Positions 28,555 to 38,521 are shown, counted from the first letter of the stretch. The stretch is DNA of 64,000 bases from Beijerinckia indica subsp. indica ATCC 9039 (GCF_000019845.1 NC_010581.1:2299501-2363500); one strand, 5' to 3'. Program-made: numbers and translations. The notes: generated from the sequence alone by a model not told the origin.

Positions 28555-29358
28555 TTGGCTCGCATGATTTCCAGCAAAATAGATACATTATTGGCTTTGC
28601 GGGCCGACGGAAGGCTGCTCGTTGGCCGTGAACGGATCACCTTACTCGAGGCCGTCATCCAGCACGGCAGCATCACCAAGGCTGCTGAGATTGCCGGCTT
28701 CAGCTACAAAACGGCCTGGGACGCCGTCAACGCCATCAATAATCTCCTGCCTCGCCCAGCCTTTATCACACGCACTGGTGGCCCGCGTGGCGGCGGCGCC
28801 GAAGTCACGGAAGAAGGCAGGCGATTAATCACGGTCTTTCGCCGGCTTGAAGAAAAGCTCGGACGGATTTCCGCCGCTATCGCCGAGGAAGGCCTCGAAA
28901 ACGATCGCGATCTCCTGTTCTGGGGCGTCGCGATGCGGCTCAGTGCACGCAATGCTTTTCATTGCACGGTGAAGAATGTGATCCCGGCGCCCGTCAATGT
29001 CGAGGTCGTGTTGCAAGTCTCGCCGGAATGCGAGATCGCCGCCGTTCTCACTAATGCCAGCGTCCAAGATCTCAACCTTGCACCGGGGCGTCCCGCCGTC
29101 GCTCTCGTCAACGCCTCCTCCGTTATGCTCGCGCCGACCGAGGAGCCTCCGAAAATTTCGGCCCGGAACAAGATTCGCGGCACTGTCCTGAGCCAAATCA
29201 ATGGTGGCATCGATTCCGAGATCTTGGTCGATATCGGTGACGGCAAAACCATCACCGCGGTCGTCTCCAGCGAGGAAACGGAAGGCGGCGATTTTCAACC
29301 CGGCAAAAAAGTCTGGGCCATCTTCAAGACTTCTAATGTGATTATCGCCAGCGACTGA
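28555..29358 (+). CDS. modE: Molybdate-responsive transcriptional regulator ModE
   Basis: A 267-residue regulator. The N-terminal winged helix (about 25-95) contains ITLLEAVIQHGSITKAAEIAG, GFSYKTAWDAVNAINNL and TRTGGPRGGGAEVTEEG, the standard ModE DNA-binding segment. Two Mop/TOBE molybdate-binding domains follow (about 128-193 and 200-266), each beginning SARNxFHCTV or SARNKIRGTV. The TTG at 28555 is the start because AGGAGA lies 7 bases upstream; the ATG three codons later is too far from it. In diazotrophs ModE homologues repress modABC and the alternative nitrogenase in the presence of molybdate. No mod transporter gene is adjacent. Confidence 0.92.
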   Translation: MARMISSKIDTLLALRADGRLLVGRERITLLEAVIQHGSITKAAEIAGFSYKTAWDAVNAINNLLPRPAFITRTGGPRGGGAEVTEEGRRLITVFRRLEEKLGRISAAIAEEGLENDRDLLFWGVAMRLSARNAFHCTVKNVIPAPVNVEVVLQVSPECEIAAVLTNASVQDLNLAPGRPAVALVNASSVMLAPTEEPPKISARNKIRGTVLSQINGGIDSEILVDIGDGKTITAVVSSEETEGGDFQPGKKVWAIFKTSNVIIASD

Positions 29359-29530
29359 AGATGCTTGGATCGAGTGGATCGGCGCCATTAACGGATGTTC
29401 CGATCCGCATTCCTTAAAAAGGCCACGATACTAGCCTTCATATCGTGAAGCGTTCCACGTCGTAATTCAGATTAATCTTCCAAGCTTGTCCCAAAGTTTT
29501 CGACAGCAATGGGATACTGGAAGAAAATTA

Positions 29531-29559
29531 TTGACGTTGAGAGATGAGTTCTCTAATGG
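29531..29559 (+). promoter_or_regulatory. Candidate sigma-70 promoter of the alpha ribosomal operon
   Basis: TTGACG and TAATGG are separated by 17 bases, about 145 bases before rpsM. A promoter is needed here because modE, not adk or secY, precedes the operon. Confidence 0.5.
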
Positions 29560-29704
29560 ACTCCTTTATCGCTGAGGGTCGTCAATATTCCCTTTCGCGT
29601 TTCAGTCCCTTCTCAATCGAATGGATCGCAAGGGCCGGCCTCCACCGGACGCGTTCCTATCACGTTTTCAGGTCAGCCCCTGAAAGCCGCATGGAGATCA
29701 AGTT

Positions 29705-30073
29705 TTGGCTCGTATAGCTGGCGTCAATATTCCGACGAACAAGCGCGTCATTATCGCGCTGCAATATATTCATGGGATCGGCCCCAAGAAAGCCGAGGAA
29801 ATCTGCGAAAAGGTGAGCATTCCCCCTGAACGCCGCGTTGTCGACCTCACTGATGCTGAGGTTCTTCAGATCCGCGAGACGATTGACCGGGATTATATCG
29901 TCGAAGGCGATCTTCGCCGTGAAGTCGCTATCAACATCAAGCGCTTGATGGATCTTGGCTGTTATCGGGGTTTGCGGCATCGCCGCCAATTGCCCGTTCG
30001 TGGCCAGCGGACGCACACCAATGCCCGCACCCGCAAAGGCAAGGCAAAGCCCATCGCCGGCAAGAAGAAATAA
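29705..30073 (+). CDS. rpsM: 30S ribosomal protein S13
   Basis: A 122-residue S13 with the standard opening [15 protein letters not shown], the central [13 protein letters not shown] helix-hairpin-helix segment and the basic tail [28 protein letters not shown] end. It sits in the small-subunit head and contacts the P-site tRNA and the inter-subunit bridges. The start codon is TTG, with GGAG 8 bases upstream. First gene of rpsM-rpsK-rpoA-rplQ; the usual adk/secY neighbours are absent. Confidence 0.98.
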   Translation: MARIAGVNIPTNKRVIIALQYIHGIGPKKAEEICEKVSIPPERRVVDLTDAEVLQIRETIDRDYIVEGDLRREVAINIKRLMDLGCYRGLRHRRQLPVRGQRTHTNARTRKGKAKPIAGKKK

Positions 30074-30265
30074 GAGACTTCGTCCGTCCCCTTCTTGGAG
30101 CGGAGCCTGACGCAGGAGATCCCTGCCCGCTAGTTTCTGCTGGCTGGGATGAATTCTCGTTTACTCGTCATCCATTGAGAGGGTCGCCCAATAAGGCTGC
30201 TCTCTTCTGAATACCTCTCGCTCCCGAGCGCCTGGCATTACGGGCGCGTTCGCAAGGACTATAGA

Positions 30266-30655
30266 ATGGCAAAAGAAGCTACCCGCGTACGCCGTCGTGA
30301 ACGCAAGAACATCGTTTCCGGTGTTGCTCACGTCAATTCCACTTTCAACAATACGATGATCACCATCACCGATGCTCAGGGCAATACGATCTCCTGGTCT
30401 TCGGCAGGAATGATGGGCTTCAAGGGCTCACGTAAATCGACGCCCTATGCAGCGCAGATGGCGGCCGAGGATTGCGCCCGTAAAGCCGTCGAACACGGCA
30501 TGCGGACTCTCGAAGTGGAAGTTTCCGGGCCCGGTTCGGGTCGCGAATCGGCGCTGCGCGCCTTGCAGGCTGCTGGCTTCACGGTGACTTCGATCCGCGA
30601 CGTGACGCCTATTCCGCATAATGGCTGCCGCCCGCGCAAAAGGCGCCGGGTCTGA
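30266..30655 (+). CDS. rpsK: 30S ribosomal protein S11
   Basis: A 129-residue S11, full length for the family, with [36 protein letters not shown] and the C-terminal [18 protein letters not shown]. It lies on the platform of the small subunit and contacts the Shine-Dalgarno helix region. The gap to rpsM is 192 bases, wide for this operon but without a visible terminator, so co-transcription is likely. Confidence 0.98.
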   Translation: MAKEATRVRRRERKNIVSGVAHVNSTFNNTMITITDAQGNTISWSSAGMMGFKGSRKSTPYAAQMAAEDCARKAVEHGMRTLEVEVSGPGSGRESALRALQAAGFTVTSIRDVTPIPHNGCRPRKRRRV

Positions 30656-30914
30656 TTGTTTCGCATCGAACACCCGGAAAAAGCCGCTGGCGATCCGGGC
30701 GTTCGAGATCGAAAGTCCAAAATTCCTCAACGCGGCGGTGGCGATCACTTCCGCGGTGAATTTGCGTAAAGTGATAAAAACCTCAAGCTTTTTAATCTCG
30801 CGTGAGCTGGAAGGTAAAGTCCCTCTTGAGCTTCAGCGGCACTAGAGATCGCAATCAGATCGAAGAGGCTGCGGCGCCATTGCCAGGTATTCCGCATAGA
30901 GAAAGGTGCCATTC

Positions 30915-31931
30915 GTGATTCAAAAGAATTGGCAGGAACTCATCAAACCAAGCAAGCTTGATGTCACGCCGGGCGACGACTCCAAGCGGTTCGCGACGAT
31001 CATCGCCGAACCTCTCGAACGCGGTTTTGGCCTGACGCTCGGCAATGCCTTGCGCCGAATCCTGTTGTCCTCACTTCAGGGCGCGGCGATCACCTCCGTC
31101 CATATTGACGGAGTCCTGCATGAATTCTCCTCAATTCCCGGCGTGCGTGAGGATGTGACGGACATCATCCTCAACATCAAGGATATCGCCATCAAAATGC
31201 AGGGCGAGGGCCCGAAGCGCATGGTCCTGAAGAAGCAAGGACCTGGCAAGGTGCTCGCTGGTGATATCGGCGCGGTCGGAGACGTGCAGATCCTGAACCC
31301 CAATCTGGTGATCTGCACCCTCGACGAAGGTGCCGAGATCCGCATGGAATTCACCGTCAATACCGGCAAGGGCTATGTCGCCGCCGACCGCAACCGCGCC
31401 GAGGACGCGCCGATTGGGCTCATTCCGGTCGATAGCCTCTATTCGCCGGTCAAGAAGGTCAGCTACAAGGTCGAGAATACGCGCGAAGGCCAAATTCTCG
31501 ATTACGACAAGCTGACCCTGCAAATCGAGACCAACGGTTCCCTGACTCCAGAGGATGCTGTCGCCTTTTCCGCGCGCATTCTGCAAGATCAGTTGAATGT
31601 CTTCGTTAATTTCGAAGAGCCGCGCCGCGAGGAAGCAACCCCCTCGATCCCCGAGCTTGCTTTCAATCCGGCCTTGCTCAAGAAAGTCGACGAATTGGAG
31701 CTTTCGGTCCGCTCCGCCAATTGCCTCAAGAACGACAATATCGTCTATATCGGCGATCTGATCCAGAAAACCGAGGCGGAGATGCTCCGCACTCCGAACT
31801 TCGGCCGCAAGTCCTTGAACGAAATCAAGGAAGTGCTGGCGCAAATGGGCTTGCATCTCGGCATGGAAGTCACCGGTTGGCCGCCGGATAATATTGATGA
31901 ACTGGCCAAGCGGTTCGAAGAACATTATTGA
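30915..31931 (+). CDS. rpoA: DNA-directed RNA polymerase subunit alpha
   Basis: A 338-residue RpoA: N-terminal dimerisation and assembly domain (about 1-235, with [20 protein letters not shown]) and C-terminal domain (about 255-325) with [23 protein letters not shown] and [16 protein letters not shown], used for UP elements and activators. I choose the GTG at 30915 ([12 protein letters not shown]) because AAAGG lies 8 bases upstream and homologues begin there; the in-frame GTG at 30906 overlaps that ribosome site. The gap from rpsK is 259 bases. Confidence 0.98.
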   Translation: MIQKNWQELIKPSKLDVTPGDDSKRFATIIAEPLERGFGLTLGNALRRILLSSLQGAAITSVHIDGVLHEFSSIPGVREDVTDIILNIKDIAIKMQGEGPKRMVLKKQGPGKVLAGDIGAVGDVQILNPNLVICTLDEGAEIRMEFTVNTGKGYVAADRNRAEDAPIGLIPVDSLYSPVKKVSYKVENTREGQILDYDKLTLQIETNGSLTPEDAVAFSARILQDQLNVFVNFEEPRREEATPSIPELAFNPALLKKVDELELSVRSANCLKNDNIVYIGDLIQKTEAEMLRTPNFGRKSLNEIKEVLAQMGLHLGMEVTGWPPDNIDELAKRFEEHY

Positions 31932-32032
31932 AAGCCTCGCATAAGCTCTGCGTGTTACTGATTGGACAACGCGGATAAGCAAAGACGGCCGACCCTTGGC
32001 ACGGCGGCCGTATAATCAATGGAGAAGCCAAA

Positions 32033-32455
32033 ATGTACCATGGTCACGCCAAACGCCGGTTCGGCCGCACGCATGAGCATCGCAAGGCGATGTTCGCCAA
32101 TATGAGCCAAGCGCTCATCAAGCATGAGCAGATCGTCACCACGCTCCCCAAGGCCAAGGATCTGCGGCCGATCGTTGAAAAGCTCGTAACGCTCGGCAAG
32201 CGCGGCGATCTTCACGCGCGCCGGCAAGCCATTGCGCAGATCAAGGACGTTGCTCTCGTCGGCAAACTCTTTGAGGTTCTCGGACCGCGCTACAAGGATC
32301 GCCACGGCGGTTATCTTCGCGTGCTGAAGGCCGGCTTCCGTTATGGCGACAATGCTCCCATGGCGGTGATCGAGTTCGTCGATCGCGATGTCACGGCCAA
32401 GGGTAAGGATTCGGGTCCTGTCCTGAATGCGGCAGGCGAAGAGGAAGCCGCCTAA
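32033..32455 (+). CDS. rplQ: 50S ribosomal protein L17
   Basis: A 140-residue L17 with the family start [20 protein letters not shown] and the conserved [29 protein letters not shown] core. It lies near the exit tunnel of the large subunit. GGAGAAGCC precedes the ATG. Last gene of the alpha operon; the hairpin at 32564-32590 probably ends the transcript. The C-terminus (after about 115) is a short acidic, alanine-rich extension of the kind seen in related alphaproteobacteria. Confidence 0.98.
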   Translation: MYHGHAKRRFGRTHEHRKAMFANMSQALIKHEQIVTTLPKAKDLRPIVEKLVTLGKRGDLHARRQAIAQIKDVALVGKLFEVLGPRYKDRHGGYLRVLKAGFRYGDNAPMAVIEFVDRDVTAKGKDSGPVLNAAGEEEAA

Positions 32456-32563
32456 AATCTTGCCTGGAAAAGCAGCATCACTTTTCCGACAAGAATATCG
32501 ACGAAATGACAAGATCCGGGGCATTGGCCTGAGGGACGGTGCTCCGTAAAAAGGAATGTGAAT

Positions 32564-32590
32564 GGATCAAGGCTCAGATGGCCTTGATCC
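32564..32590 (+). terminator. Rho-independent terminator after rplQ
   Basis: Perfect ten-base stem GGATCAAGGC / GCCTTGATCC with a seven-base loop, followed by TCTTT. It stands between rplQ and the protease gene. Confidence 0.75.
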
Positions 32591-32673
32591 TCTTTCCAGA
32601 TCATTCGACAAGGCAGTGGAACATTCCAAGCGGATGATCCAGTTGCTTCATGCCCAGAAAGGGTGCCGACGCC

Positions 32674-34116
32674 ATGACCTCTTGCGGCCGTTCCCCTTTT
32701 TCTCCCCTTCGCCTCCTCGTTGCCCTCGGTCTGGCCACCGGTCTGCTCTGTGACTTTGGTCCTTCCGCCTCGGCCGAGACGCGAGAAATCCCGGTTTCTC
32801 ATGATGACGTTCTGCTCTCCTTCGCCGGACCGGTGAAAAAGGCGCAGCCTGCCGTTGTCAACGTCTATGCCTCGCGAACAGAGCGGCAGCCGCGCAACGT
32901 TCTCCTCGACGATCCGGTTTTCCGGCGTTTCTTTGGCGACGGCAATGGCCGCCGGCCTGGCGGTCCCACGGCGCAATCCCTCGGATCCGGCGTGCTCGTT
33001 GATCCGTCAGGCCTTGTCGTCACCAATTTTCACGTCATCGAAGGCATGACCGACGTCAAGGTTGCCTTGACCGACAAGCGGGAATTCGAGGCAACGATCG
33101 TTTTACGGGATCAGCGCACTGATCTGGCCGTCTTGCGTCTGAAGGGGGGCGATGGGGCCTTCCCATCCATGGAAGTGGGTGATTCGGACACGCTCCAGGT
33201 CGGCGATCTCGTGCTCGCCATCGGCAATCCCTTCGGCGTCGGCCAGACCGTTACCCAAGGCATTGTGTCGGCGCTTGCGCGGACACAGGTGGGCATTTCC
33301 GATTATGGTTTCTTCATTCAGACGGATGCGGCGATCAATCCCGGTAATTCCGGCGGCGCCTTGATCGACATGAAGGCCCGCCTCGTCGGCATCAATTCCG
33401 CCATCTTCTCCCAGACCGGCAGTTCGATTGGGATCGGTTTCGCCATTCCGGTCAATATGGTGAAAGTGGTCGTCGCCGCCGCCAAAAGTGGCGGCCATCA
33501 GGTGCATCGGCCCTGGCTCGGCGCAAGCCTCCAGGGTGTTTCCCGCGAAATCGCTGATTCCCTTGGCCTTGATCGCCCTTCGGGTGCCCTCATCGTCGAG
33601 GTGGCGAGCCAGAGCCCTGCTGCGGAAGCGGGCCTCAAACGGGGTGATCTCATCACACGCATCGACGGGCAGACGCTGGAGGACCCGGAATCTTTCGGCT
33701 ATCGTCTCGCGACGCGCCCACTTGGCGGCAAGGCCCAATTGACGGTCTTACGCAACGGCAAGCCGATCGACGCGACATTGAATCTTTCCGCCGCTCCGGA
33801 ACAACCCCCGCGCGATCCGGTCAAACTCAACGGCCATTCGCCCCTCACCGGCTTGAGTGTCGTCAATCTTTCTCCCGCCGTCACTGAGGAATTCTCAATT
33901 CAGGGCGCATTCGAAGGCGTGGTGATCAATGACATTGACGAAAACTCTCCCGCGGCCAATGTCAATTTTCAACGTGGCGATGTGATCATCGCCGTCAACG
34001 GTGCCAAGATCACCTCGACTCATCAGCTTGAAAAAGCGATGAGCGAACAGCATTATTATTGGAAGGTAACGGTCGGTCGTGGCCATGATATTTTGACGAC
34101 GGTGCTCGGCGGCTGA
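32674..34116 (+). CDS. Periplasmic serine protease, DegP/HtrA (Do-like) family
   Basis: A 480-residue envelope quality-control protease. A signal peptide (about 1-34, ending SASAE) is followed by the trypsin-like domain with the catalytic triad His120 (TNFHVIEG), Asp150 (RTDLAVL) and Ser226 (GNSGGAL), then two PDZ domains (about 270-360 and 385-475). The ATG at 32674 is chosen because AAGGG stands 10 bases upstream; the ATG at 32650 lacks a signal. It probably degrades or refolds damaged periplasmic proteins. It has its own region after the alpha operon terminator and may be co-transcribed with rarA (54-base gap). Confidence 0.93.
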   Translation: MTSCGRSPFSPLRLLVALGLATGLLCDFGPSASAETREIPVSHDDVLLSFAGPVKKAQPAVVNVYASRTERQPRNVLLDDPVFRRFFGDGNGRRPGGPTAQSLGSGVLVDPSGLVVTNFHVIEGMTDVKVALTDKREFEATIVLRDQRTDLAVLRLKGGDGAFPSMEVGDSDTLQVGDLVLAIGNPFGVGQTVTQGIVSALARTQVGISDYGFFIQTDAAINPGNSGGALIDMKARLVGINSAIFSQTGSSIGIGFAIPVNMVKVVVAAAKSGGHQVHRPWLGASLQGVSREIADSLGLDRPSGALIVEVASQSPAAEAGLKRGDLITRIDGQTLEDPESFGYRLATRPLGGKAQLTVLRNGKPIDATLNLSAAPEQPPRDPVKLNGHSPLTGLSVVNLSPAVTEEFSIQGAFEGVVINDIDENSPAANVNFQRGDVIIAVNGAKITSTHQLEKAMSEQHYYWKVTVGRGHDILTTVLGG

Positions 34117-34170
34117 AAGCTCGAAAGCGCCGGCGAATTCATTGCTGTTCCATGAGGCGGATCGGCCGCG

Positions 34171-35478
34171 ATGAGCGATCTTTTCAGTGCCGCCGGTCTT
34201 GAAAAGGATGTGCCGGGTCCGCTCGCCGATCGGCTACGTCCGCGCCGGCTCGACGAAGTGGCGGGCCAGGAGCATTTGCTCGGTCCCGAAGGCGCCCTGA
34301 CGCGACTTGTCGCGGCTGGCAGCCTCGGCAGCCTGATCTTTTGGGGTCCACCCGGAACCGGCAAAACGACCGTCGCCCGCTTGCTCGCGAACGAGACGAA
34401 GCTCGCCTTCGTGCAGATCTCGGCGATTTTTTCCGGCGTCGCCGAACTCAAGAAAGTGTTTGAGGAAGCAAGGGCGCGGCGACGACTCGGCCAAGGCAGC
34501 CTGCTTTTCGTCGATGAGATCCATCGGTTCAATCGCGCGCAACAGGATAGTTTTTTGCCGGTCATGGAAGACGGCACGGTGACCTTGATCGGAGCCACGA
34601 CGGAAAATCCCAGTTTCGAGCTCAATGCGGCGCTTCTTTCGCGCGCCCGTGTTCTCGTCTTCCACGCACTCTCAGAAGAGGCGATCGAAAAGCTCCTGGC
34701 CCGCGCCGAAGCCATTGAAGGTCGCCCCCTGCCCCTTGATGAAGAAGCGCGCATAACATTGAGACGCATGGCGGACGGCGATGGTCGTGCCGCCCTGACA
34801 CTCGCGGAGGAAGTGTGGCGCGCTGCGCGCGAGGGGGAGATCTTTTCCCCCGCAACCCTGGTTCAAGTCGCGCAACGGCGTGCGCCCATCTACGATAAGG
34901 CGCAGGAAGGTCATTACAATCTGATCAGTGCCTTGCATAAAGCGGTGCGCGGCTCCGATCCCAATGCCGCGCTTTACTATCTTGCCCGGATGTTCGAAGG
35001 CGGCGAGGATCGGCTGTTTATCGCCCGACGCGTCGTGCGCATGGCCGTGGAAGATATCGGCCTTGCCGATCCGCAGGCCCTGCTCATCGCCAATGCCGCC
35101 AAAGACGCCTATGATTTTCTCGGTTCTCCAGAAGGCGAACTGGCGATCGCCGAAGCCGTGGTCTATGTGGCGACCGCGCCGAAATCGAATGCCGTCTATC
35201 GCGCCTTCAAACAAGCGACAGCACTCGCCAAGGAACATGGTTCCTTGATGCCGCCCAAAATCATTCTCAACGCGCCGACGAAACTCATGAAGAACGAAGG
35301 TTATGGTTCGGGATATCGCTATGATCACGACGAACCAGACGCTTTTTCAGGGCAGGATTATTGGCCGGAGATCTTGGGGCCACAAACGATCTATGAGCCG
35401 ACATCGCGCGGTTTCGAGCGTGAGATTAACAAGCGTCTCGATTATTGGGCAAGGCTTCGGAAAGAGCGTAACGGCTGA
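34171..35478 (+). CDS. rarA: Replication-associated recombination protein A (RarA/MgsA)
   Basis: A 435-residue AAA+ ATPase acting at stalled replication forks. Walker A is GPPGTGKTT (59-67), Walker B LLFVDEIHRFN (about 110-120), sensor 1 GATTENPSFELN with the following SRARV arginine finger, and the C-terminal oligomerisation domain contains HYNLISALHKAVRGSDPNAALYYLARM and KSNAVYRAF. Length is normal for the bacterial family, related to clamp-loader subunits and eukaryotic WRNIP1. Confidence 0.95.
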   Translation: MSDLFSAAGLEKDVPGPLADRLRPRRLDEVAGQEHLLGPEGALTRLVAAGSLGSLIFWGPPGTGKTTVARLLANETKLAFVQISAIFSGVAELKKVFEEARARRRLGQGSLLFVDEIHRFNRAQQDSFLPVMEDGTVTLIGATTENPSFELNAALLSRARVLVFHALSEEAIEKLLARAEAIEGRPLPLDEEARITLRRMADGDGRAALTLAEEVWRAAREGEIFSPATLVQVAQRRAPIYDKAQEGHYNLISALHKAVRGSDPNAALYYLARMFEGGEDRLFIARRVVRMAVEDIGLADPQALLIANAAKDAYDFLGSPEGELAIAEAVVYVATAPKSNAVYRAFKQATALAKEHGSLMPPKIILNAPTKLMKNEGYGSGYRYDHDEPDAFSGQDYWPEILGPQTIYEPTSRGFEREINKRLDYWARLRKERNG

Positions 35479-35625
35479 AGCTTTTGCGCTTTGACTGTTA
35501 AGCAAGACTCTGGAACCCTTTTCCACACTTTGTCCCTAAAGATCGCTCTCCCGGCATAAGCGTCATACCAATGTTGATCGGCGGTCTATAGTATTTCGTG
35601 AAATCCACTCATCAGGAACTTCCCC

Positions 35626-36522
35626 ATGACGTTTCAAACCGTTGAAACGCGGCTTCTTGTCATCGGCTATGAGACCGGTGGTCCGGTCACTGGTCTTCCT
35701 GTCATCCTGCTGCATGGCTGGCCTGACGATATTCGGACCTGGGACAGTGTTGTTCCCGCTCTGCATGAAGCGGGATTTCGAACTTTTCGGCCCTATCTGC
35801 GTGGTTTCGGCCCGACCCGCTTTCAAAATTCGGCAGCTTTTCGAAGCGGCCAGCTTGCCGCTCTTGCCCAGGATCTTCTCGATTTCGCCGATGCCCTTGG
35901 TCTGACCCGTTTCCTTGTCATCGGCCATGATTGGGGCGCACGCGCGGCCTATATTGCCTCTGCTCTCAAGCCCGAGCGCATCATCGCTTGCACGGCGCTC
36001 TCCGTAGGCTGGGGCACCAATACGCCTGCTCAGGCACTCTCCCTCAAACAGGCTCAGAATTATTGGTATCATTGGCTGATGGCGCTTGACCGGGGTGCCG
36101 CACTCGTTCGCGATGAACGATACCGCTTTACCCACTATATTTGGGAGATCTGGACACCTGACGTGCCCGTGGACGAAGAAGCCTTCAAGACGACCGCGGC
36201 CTCTTTCGACAATCCAGATTGGGCGGACATTACCCTGCATTCCTATCGAGTGCGCTGGGATCTCGCACCGAAAGATTCCGACTATGCCGATTTAGAGAAG
36301 CCCCTCGCAAATCCTCCGCTGATCAAGGTTCCCACGCTAACTTTGCATGGCGGCGCTGATCCTTGCAATGATCCGACGACTTCTGCCGGCAAGGAGGCCC
36401 TTTTCAGCGGGTTCTATGAGCGCGTCATTTTGGAGGGGTTAGGCCATTTCCCGCAACGGGAGGCTCCGGCAAAGGTCAATGCTCACCTCATCCCGTTCCT
36501 CAAAGCGCATGGCACCGCCTGA
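35626..36522 (+). CDS. Alpha/beta hydrolase (epoxide hydrolase / dehalogenase-like)
   Basis: A 298-residue single-domain hydrolase. The oxyanion-hole motif HGWPDD (30-35) and the nucleophile elbow GHDWG (Asp102) indicate the Asp-nucleophile branch that includes epoxide hydrolases and haloalkane dehalogenases rather than Ser esterases. The catalytic His lies in LEGLGHFPQREAP near residue 279, and a cap domain rich in Trp and Tyr occupies about 135-220. AGGA lies 8 bases before the ATG. The substrate is unknown; no signal peptide. The gene stands alone between rarA and a convergent hydroxylase gene. Confidence 0.85.
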   Translation: MTFQTVETRLLVIGYETGGPVTGLPVILLHGWPDDIRTWDSVVPALHEAGFRTFRPYLRGFGPTRFQNSAAFRSGQLAALAQDLLDFADALGLTRFLVIGHDWGARAAYIASALKPERIIACTALSVGWGTNTPAQALSLKQAQNYWYHWLMALDRGAALVRDERYRFTHYIWEIWTPDVPVDEEAFKTTAASFDNPDWADITLHSYRVRWDLAPKDSDYADLEKPLANPPLIKVPTLTLHGGADPCNDPTTSAGKEALFSGFYERVILEGLGHFPQREAPAKVNAHLIPFLKAHGTA

Positions 36523-36559
36523 GACCATCGCTTATAAAGATGTCCTCGGGACAGAAAAA

Positions 36560-36629
36560 CCAAGGCTCGCACTCCGCGACCCTTGGAAAAACAAAATCGT
36601 TGGATCATCATGAAGGCGATGATCCAACG
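36560..36629 (-). terminator. Tandem terminators after the fatty acid hydroxylase gene
   Basis: Reading the minus strand, a perfect 12-base stem (36598-36609 with 36618-36629, eight-base loop) is followed by ATTTTGTTTTT, and a second stem (CCAAGG at 36560-36565 with CCTTGG at 36581-36586) by TTTTT. Both suit transcription leaving the gene at 36669-37514. Confidence 0.7.
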
Positions 36630-36668
36630 AATGATGCGAACACGTGGCCTTTCACGCGTGAGCCGTGT

Positions 36669-37514
36669 TCAAGACGCCGTTGTGGAAGGATCGCTCCGCA
36701 AGGCCGGTTTCCCCGCCAGTGTACGTCCTTCATCCCCGACCTTGTCCCAGCGCGTTCCGAACCAAGTGTCGCAAATGCCGGGGCTGCCGAAACCATCGCT
36801 GAAACTGACCGAACCACGGCGATGATGTTCGGCGTGCGCCTTGCTGGTGATCAAGGTCGCGACCACAGCGGCGACGCCCGGCAGGGTCCGGCCCAGCCAG
36901 CTTTTGGGCAAAGGCGCTGCAAAATCATACCCGGAATGTTCATAAAGCCCACCGAAAGCGCCGAGGCTCGCGACGAGACAATGGAACAAAATGTCACTGC
37001 CGCCGCCACCAATGAGTGCCAGGGGCACGAGATACGGCAGGACAATTTCGAGGAGAAAATCGGCACCGCTCATAAAGCAGGCGCTGATGCTTTTGCTGGC
37101 GCCCGTCGAATGGTGCAGGCTATGGCCGAGCGGCTTCATCAGGCTGGGGCGGTGCAATACGACGCGATGGGCAATATATTGCACGATATCATGCCCGATG
37201 CCGATCAGGATGATATTGGTGATGAAACGCAATGGGCTTAAATGCGGCTCACCGACAAAGGCGAGGCCGGCCCATTCTGCTGCCATCATCGCCGGCAGCA
37301 GAATGAACACCTGATTGGCGAGGACCCGCGGCAGCAATTGCGCATAGCTCAGGCGATCGACGTCACGCACCTTGCAGGAGCGCAGAAGCTTTCGCCGATC
37401 GCACCATTCAAACGCGAAGCCGATGCCGTGATAAGCGATCATCTGCGCGGTCCAGGTCACGAAGGACAAGGGCAGGTACCAGGGCAGAACGCCATTTGTT
37501 GCAAAAGCTGACAT
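36669..37514 (-). CDS. Fatty acid hydroxylase / sterol desaturase family membrane protein
   Basis: A 281-residue integral membrane di-iron oxygenase. The histidine clusters of the family are visible: HDIVQYIAHR, HSLHH and HAEHH, within about four hydrophobic segments; a cytoplasmic active site is expected. Such enzymes hydroxylate fatty acids, sphingolipids, carotenoids or hopanoids; which one cannot be told. I use the ATG at 37514; a TTG three codons upstream is closer to AGAGGA and remains possible. The gene is monocistronic and ends at tandem terminators. Confidence 0.82.
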   Translation of the reverse strand: MSAFATNGVLPWYLPLSFVTWTAQMIAYHGIGFAFEWCDRRKLLRSCKVRDVDRLSYAQLLPRVLANQVFILLPAMMAAEWAGLAFVGEPHLSPLRFITNIILIGIGHDIVQYIAHRVVLHRPSLMKPLGHSLHHSTGASKSISACFMSGADFLLEIVLPYLVPLALIGGGGSDILFHCLVASLGAFGGLYEHSGYDFAAPLPKSWLGRTLPGVAAVVATLITSKAHAEHHRRGSVSFSDGFGSPGICDTWFGTRWDKVGDEGRTLAGKPALRSDPSTTAS

Positions 37515-37795
37515 TGCCTGCAATCAATCCTCTCCCATGAAACGTTCCGTTTCAGCGATTTCCCGGCTTTATAAAACAAGGTCGGAATGAAGGCTGTTCA
37601 ATTCCCTGTCGCGAAAAACACAAGTTGAGCCGGCCAAGATTTTTGAAATTTCTGCCGCGACAAAGAATCAAATTTCCGTCACGTCTCCCGGCTCCACGTT
37701 TGTAAAAAATCGTCTATAAGCAGGCACAATAGAATTGAAAGGCACCGTTGAAACAAGCGCCTTTGTGTCACAGCCTGAAAGGACACCCGAATTTC

Positions 37796-38494
37796 ATGAC
37801 CGAACCATCGTTCGAGAGCCAGAGCATCGCGCGCGAAACAGCCAAAATGCTGCTTGAGGTCAAGGCCATTTTGTTCAATGCCGAGACGCCCTTCATTTTC
37901 GCCTCCGGCTGGGCCAGCCCTGTCTATACCGATATGCGCAAGCTGATCTCCTACCCCCGCCTGCGTCGCAAGATCATCGATTTCGCGGCGACCACAATCG
38001 AACAGGAAATCGGTTACGAAAGCCTTGACGTGATCGCTGGCGGTGAGACAGCGGGCATTCCCTATGCCGCCTGGCTCGCTGACCGCTTGATGCTGCCCAT
38101 GCAATATATCCGCAAGAAGCCGAAAGGATACGGCCGCAACGCGCAGATCGAGGGCAATCTTCACGATGGCGGCCGCGCGCTCCTCGTCGAAGATCTCGCG
38201 ACGGACGGACGCAGCAAAGTCAATTTCTGTAATGCCTTGCGCGAAGCCGGACAGCGCTGTGATCATGCGTTTGTTTTTTTCTATTATGATATTTTTCCCC
38301 ATACTCAGACCGTCATGGCCGATCTCGGTCTTACCCTGCATTATCTCGTGACCTGGTGGGACGTGCTGAAGGTCGCCCGCGAGACTGCGCTGATCGATCC
38401 AGCGACCCTCGACAAGGTCGAGGAATTTCTGAAATCCCCGGCGCAATGGTCGGCAGCGCATGGTGGTATTGCCGAATTCAAGCCTGCCAGTTGA
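37796..38494 (+). CDS. pyrE: Orotate phosphoribosyltransferase
   Basis: A 232-residue enzyme converting orotate and PRPP to OMP in pyrimidine synthesis. Family stretches: FASGWASPVYTDMRKLIS, DVIAGGETAGIPYAAWLA, RKKPKGYGR and the PRPP loop RALLVEDLATDGRSKV. The ATG at 37796 gives the N-terminus usual for alphaproteobacterial PyrE; a TTG at 37748 with AAAGG 5 bases upstream would add 16 residues and cannot be excluded. The cooA-like gene begins only 27 bases after the stop, so the two may share a transcript. Confidence 0.94.
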   Translation: MTEPSFESQSIARETAKMLLEVKAILFNAETPFIFASGWASPVYTDMRKLISYPRLRRKIIDFAATTIEQEIGYESLDVIAGGETAGIPYAAWLADRLMLPMQYIRKKPKGYGRNAQIEGNLHDGGRALLVEDLATDGRSKVNFCNALREAGQRCDHAFVFFYYDIFPHTQTVMADLGLTLHYLVTWWDVLKVARETALIDPATLDKVEEFLKSPAQWSAAHGGIAEFKPAS

Positions 38495-38521
38495 ACCCCG
38501 TCGTTTGCGTCCCAGCCATCT

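Noticed and set aside
37607..37622. Second CooA-like site TGTCG-N6-ACACA upstream of pyrE
   Set aside because: The right half matches only three of five bases, which is within chance for this length.
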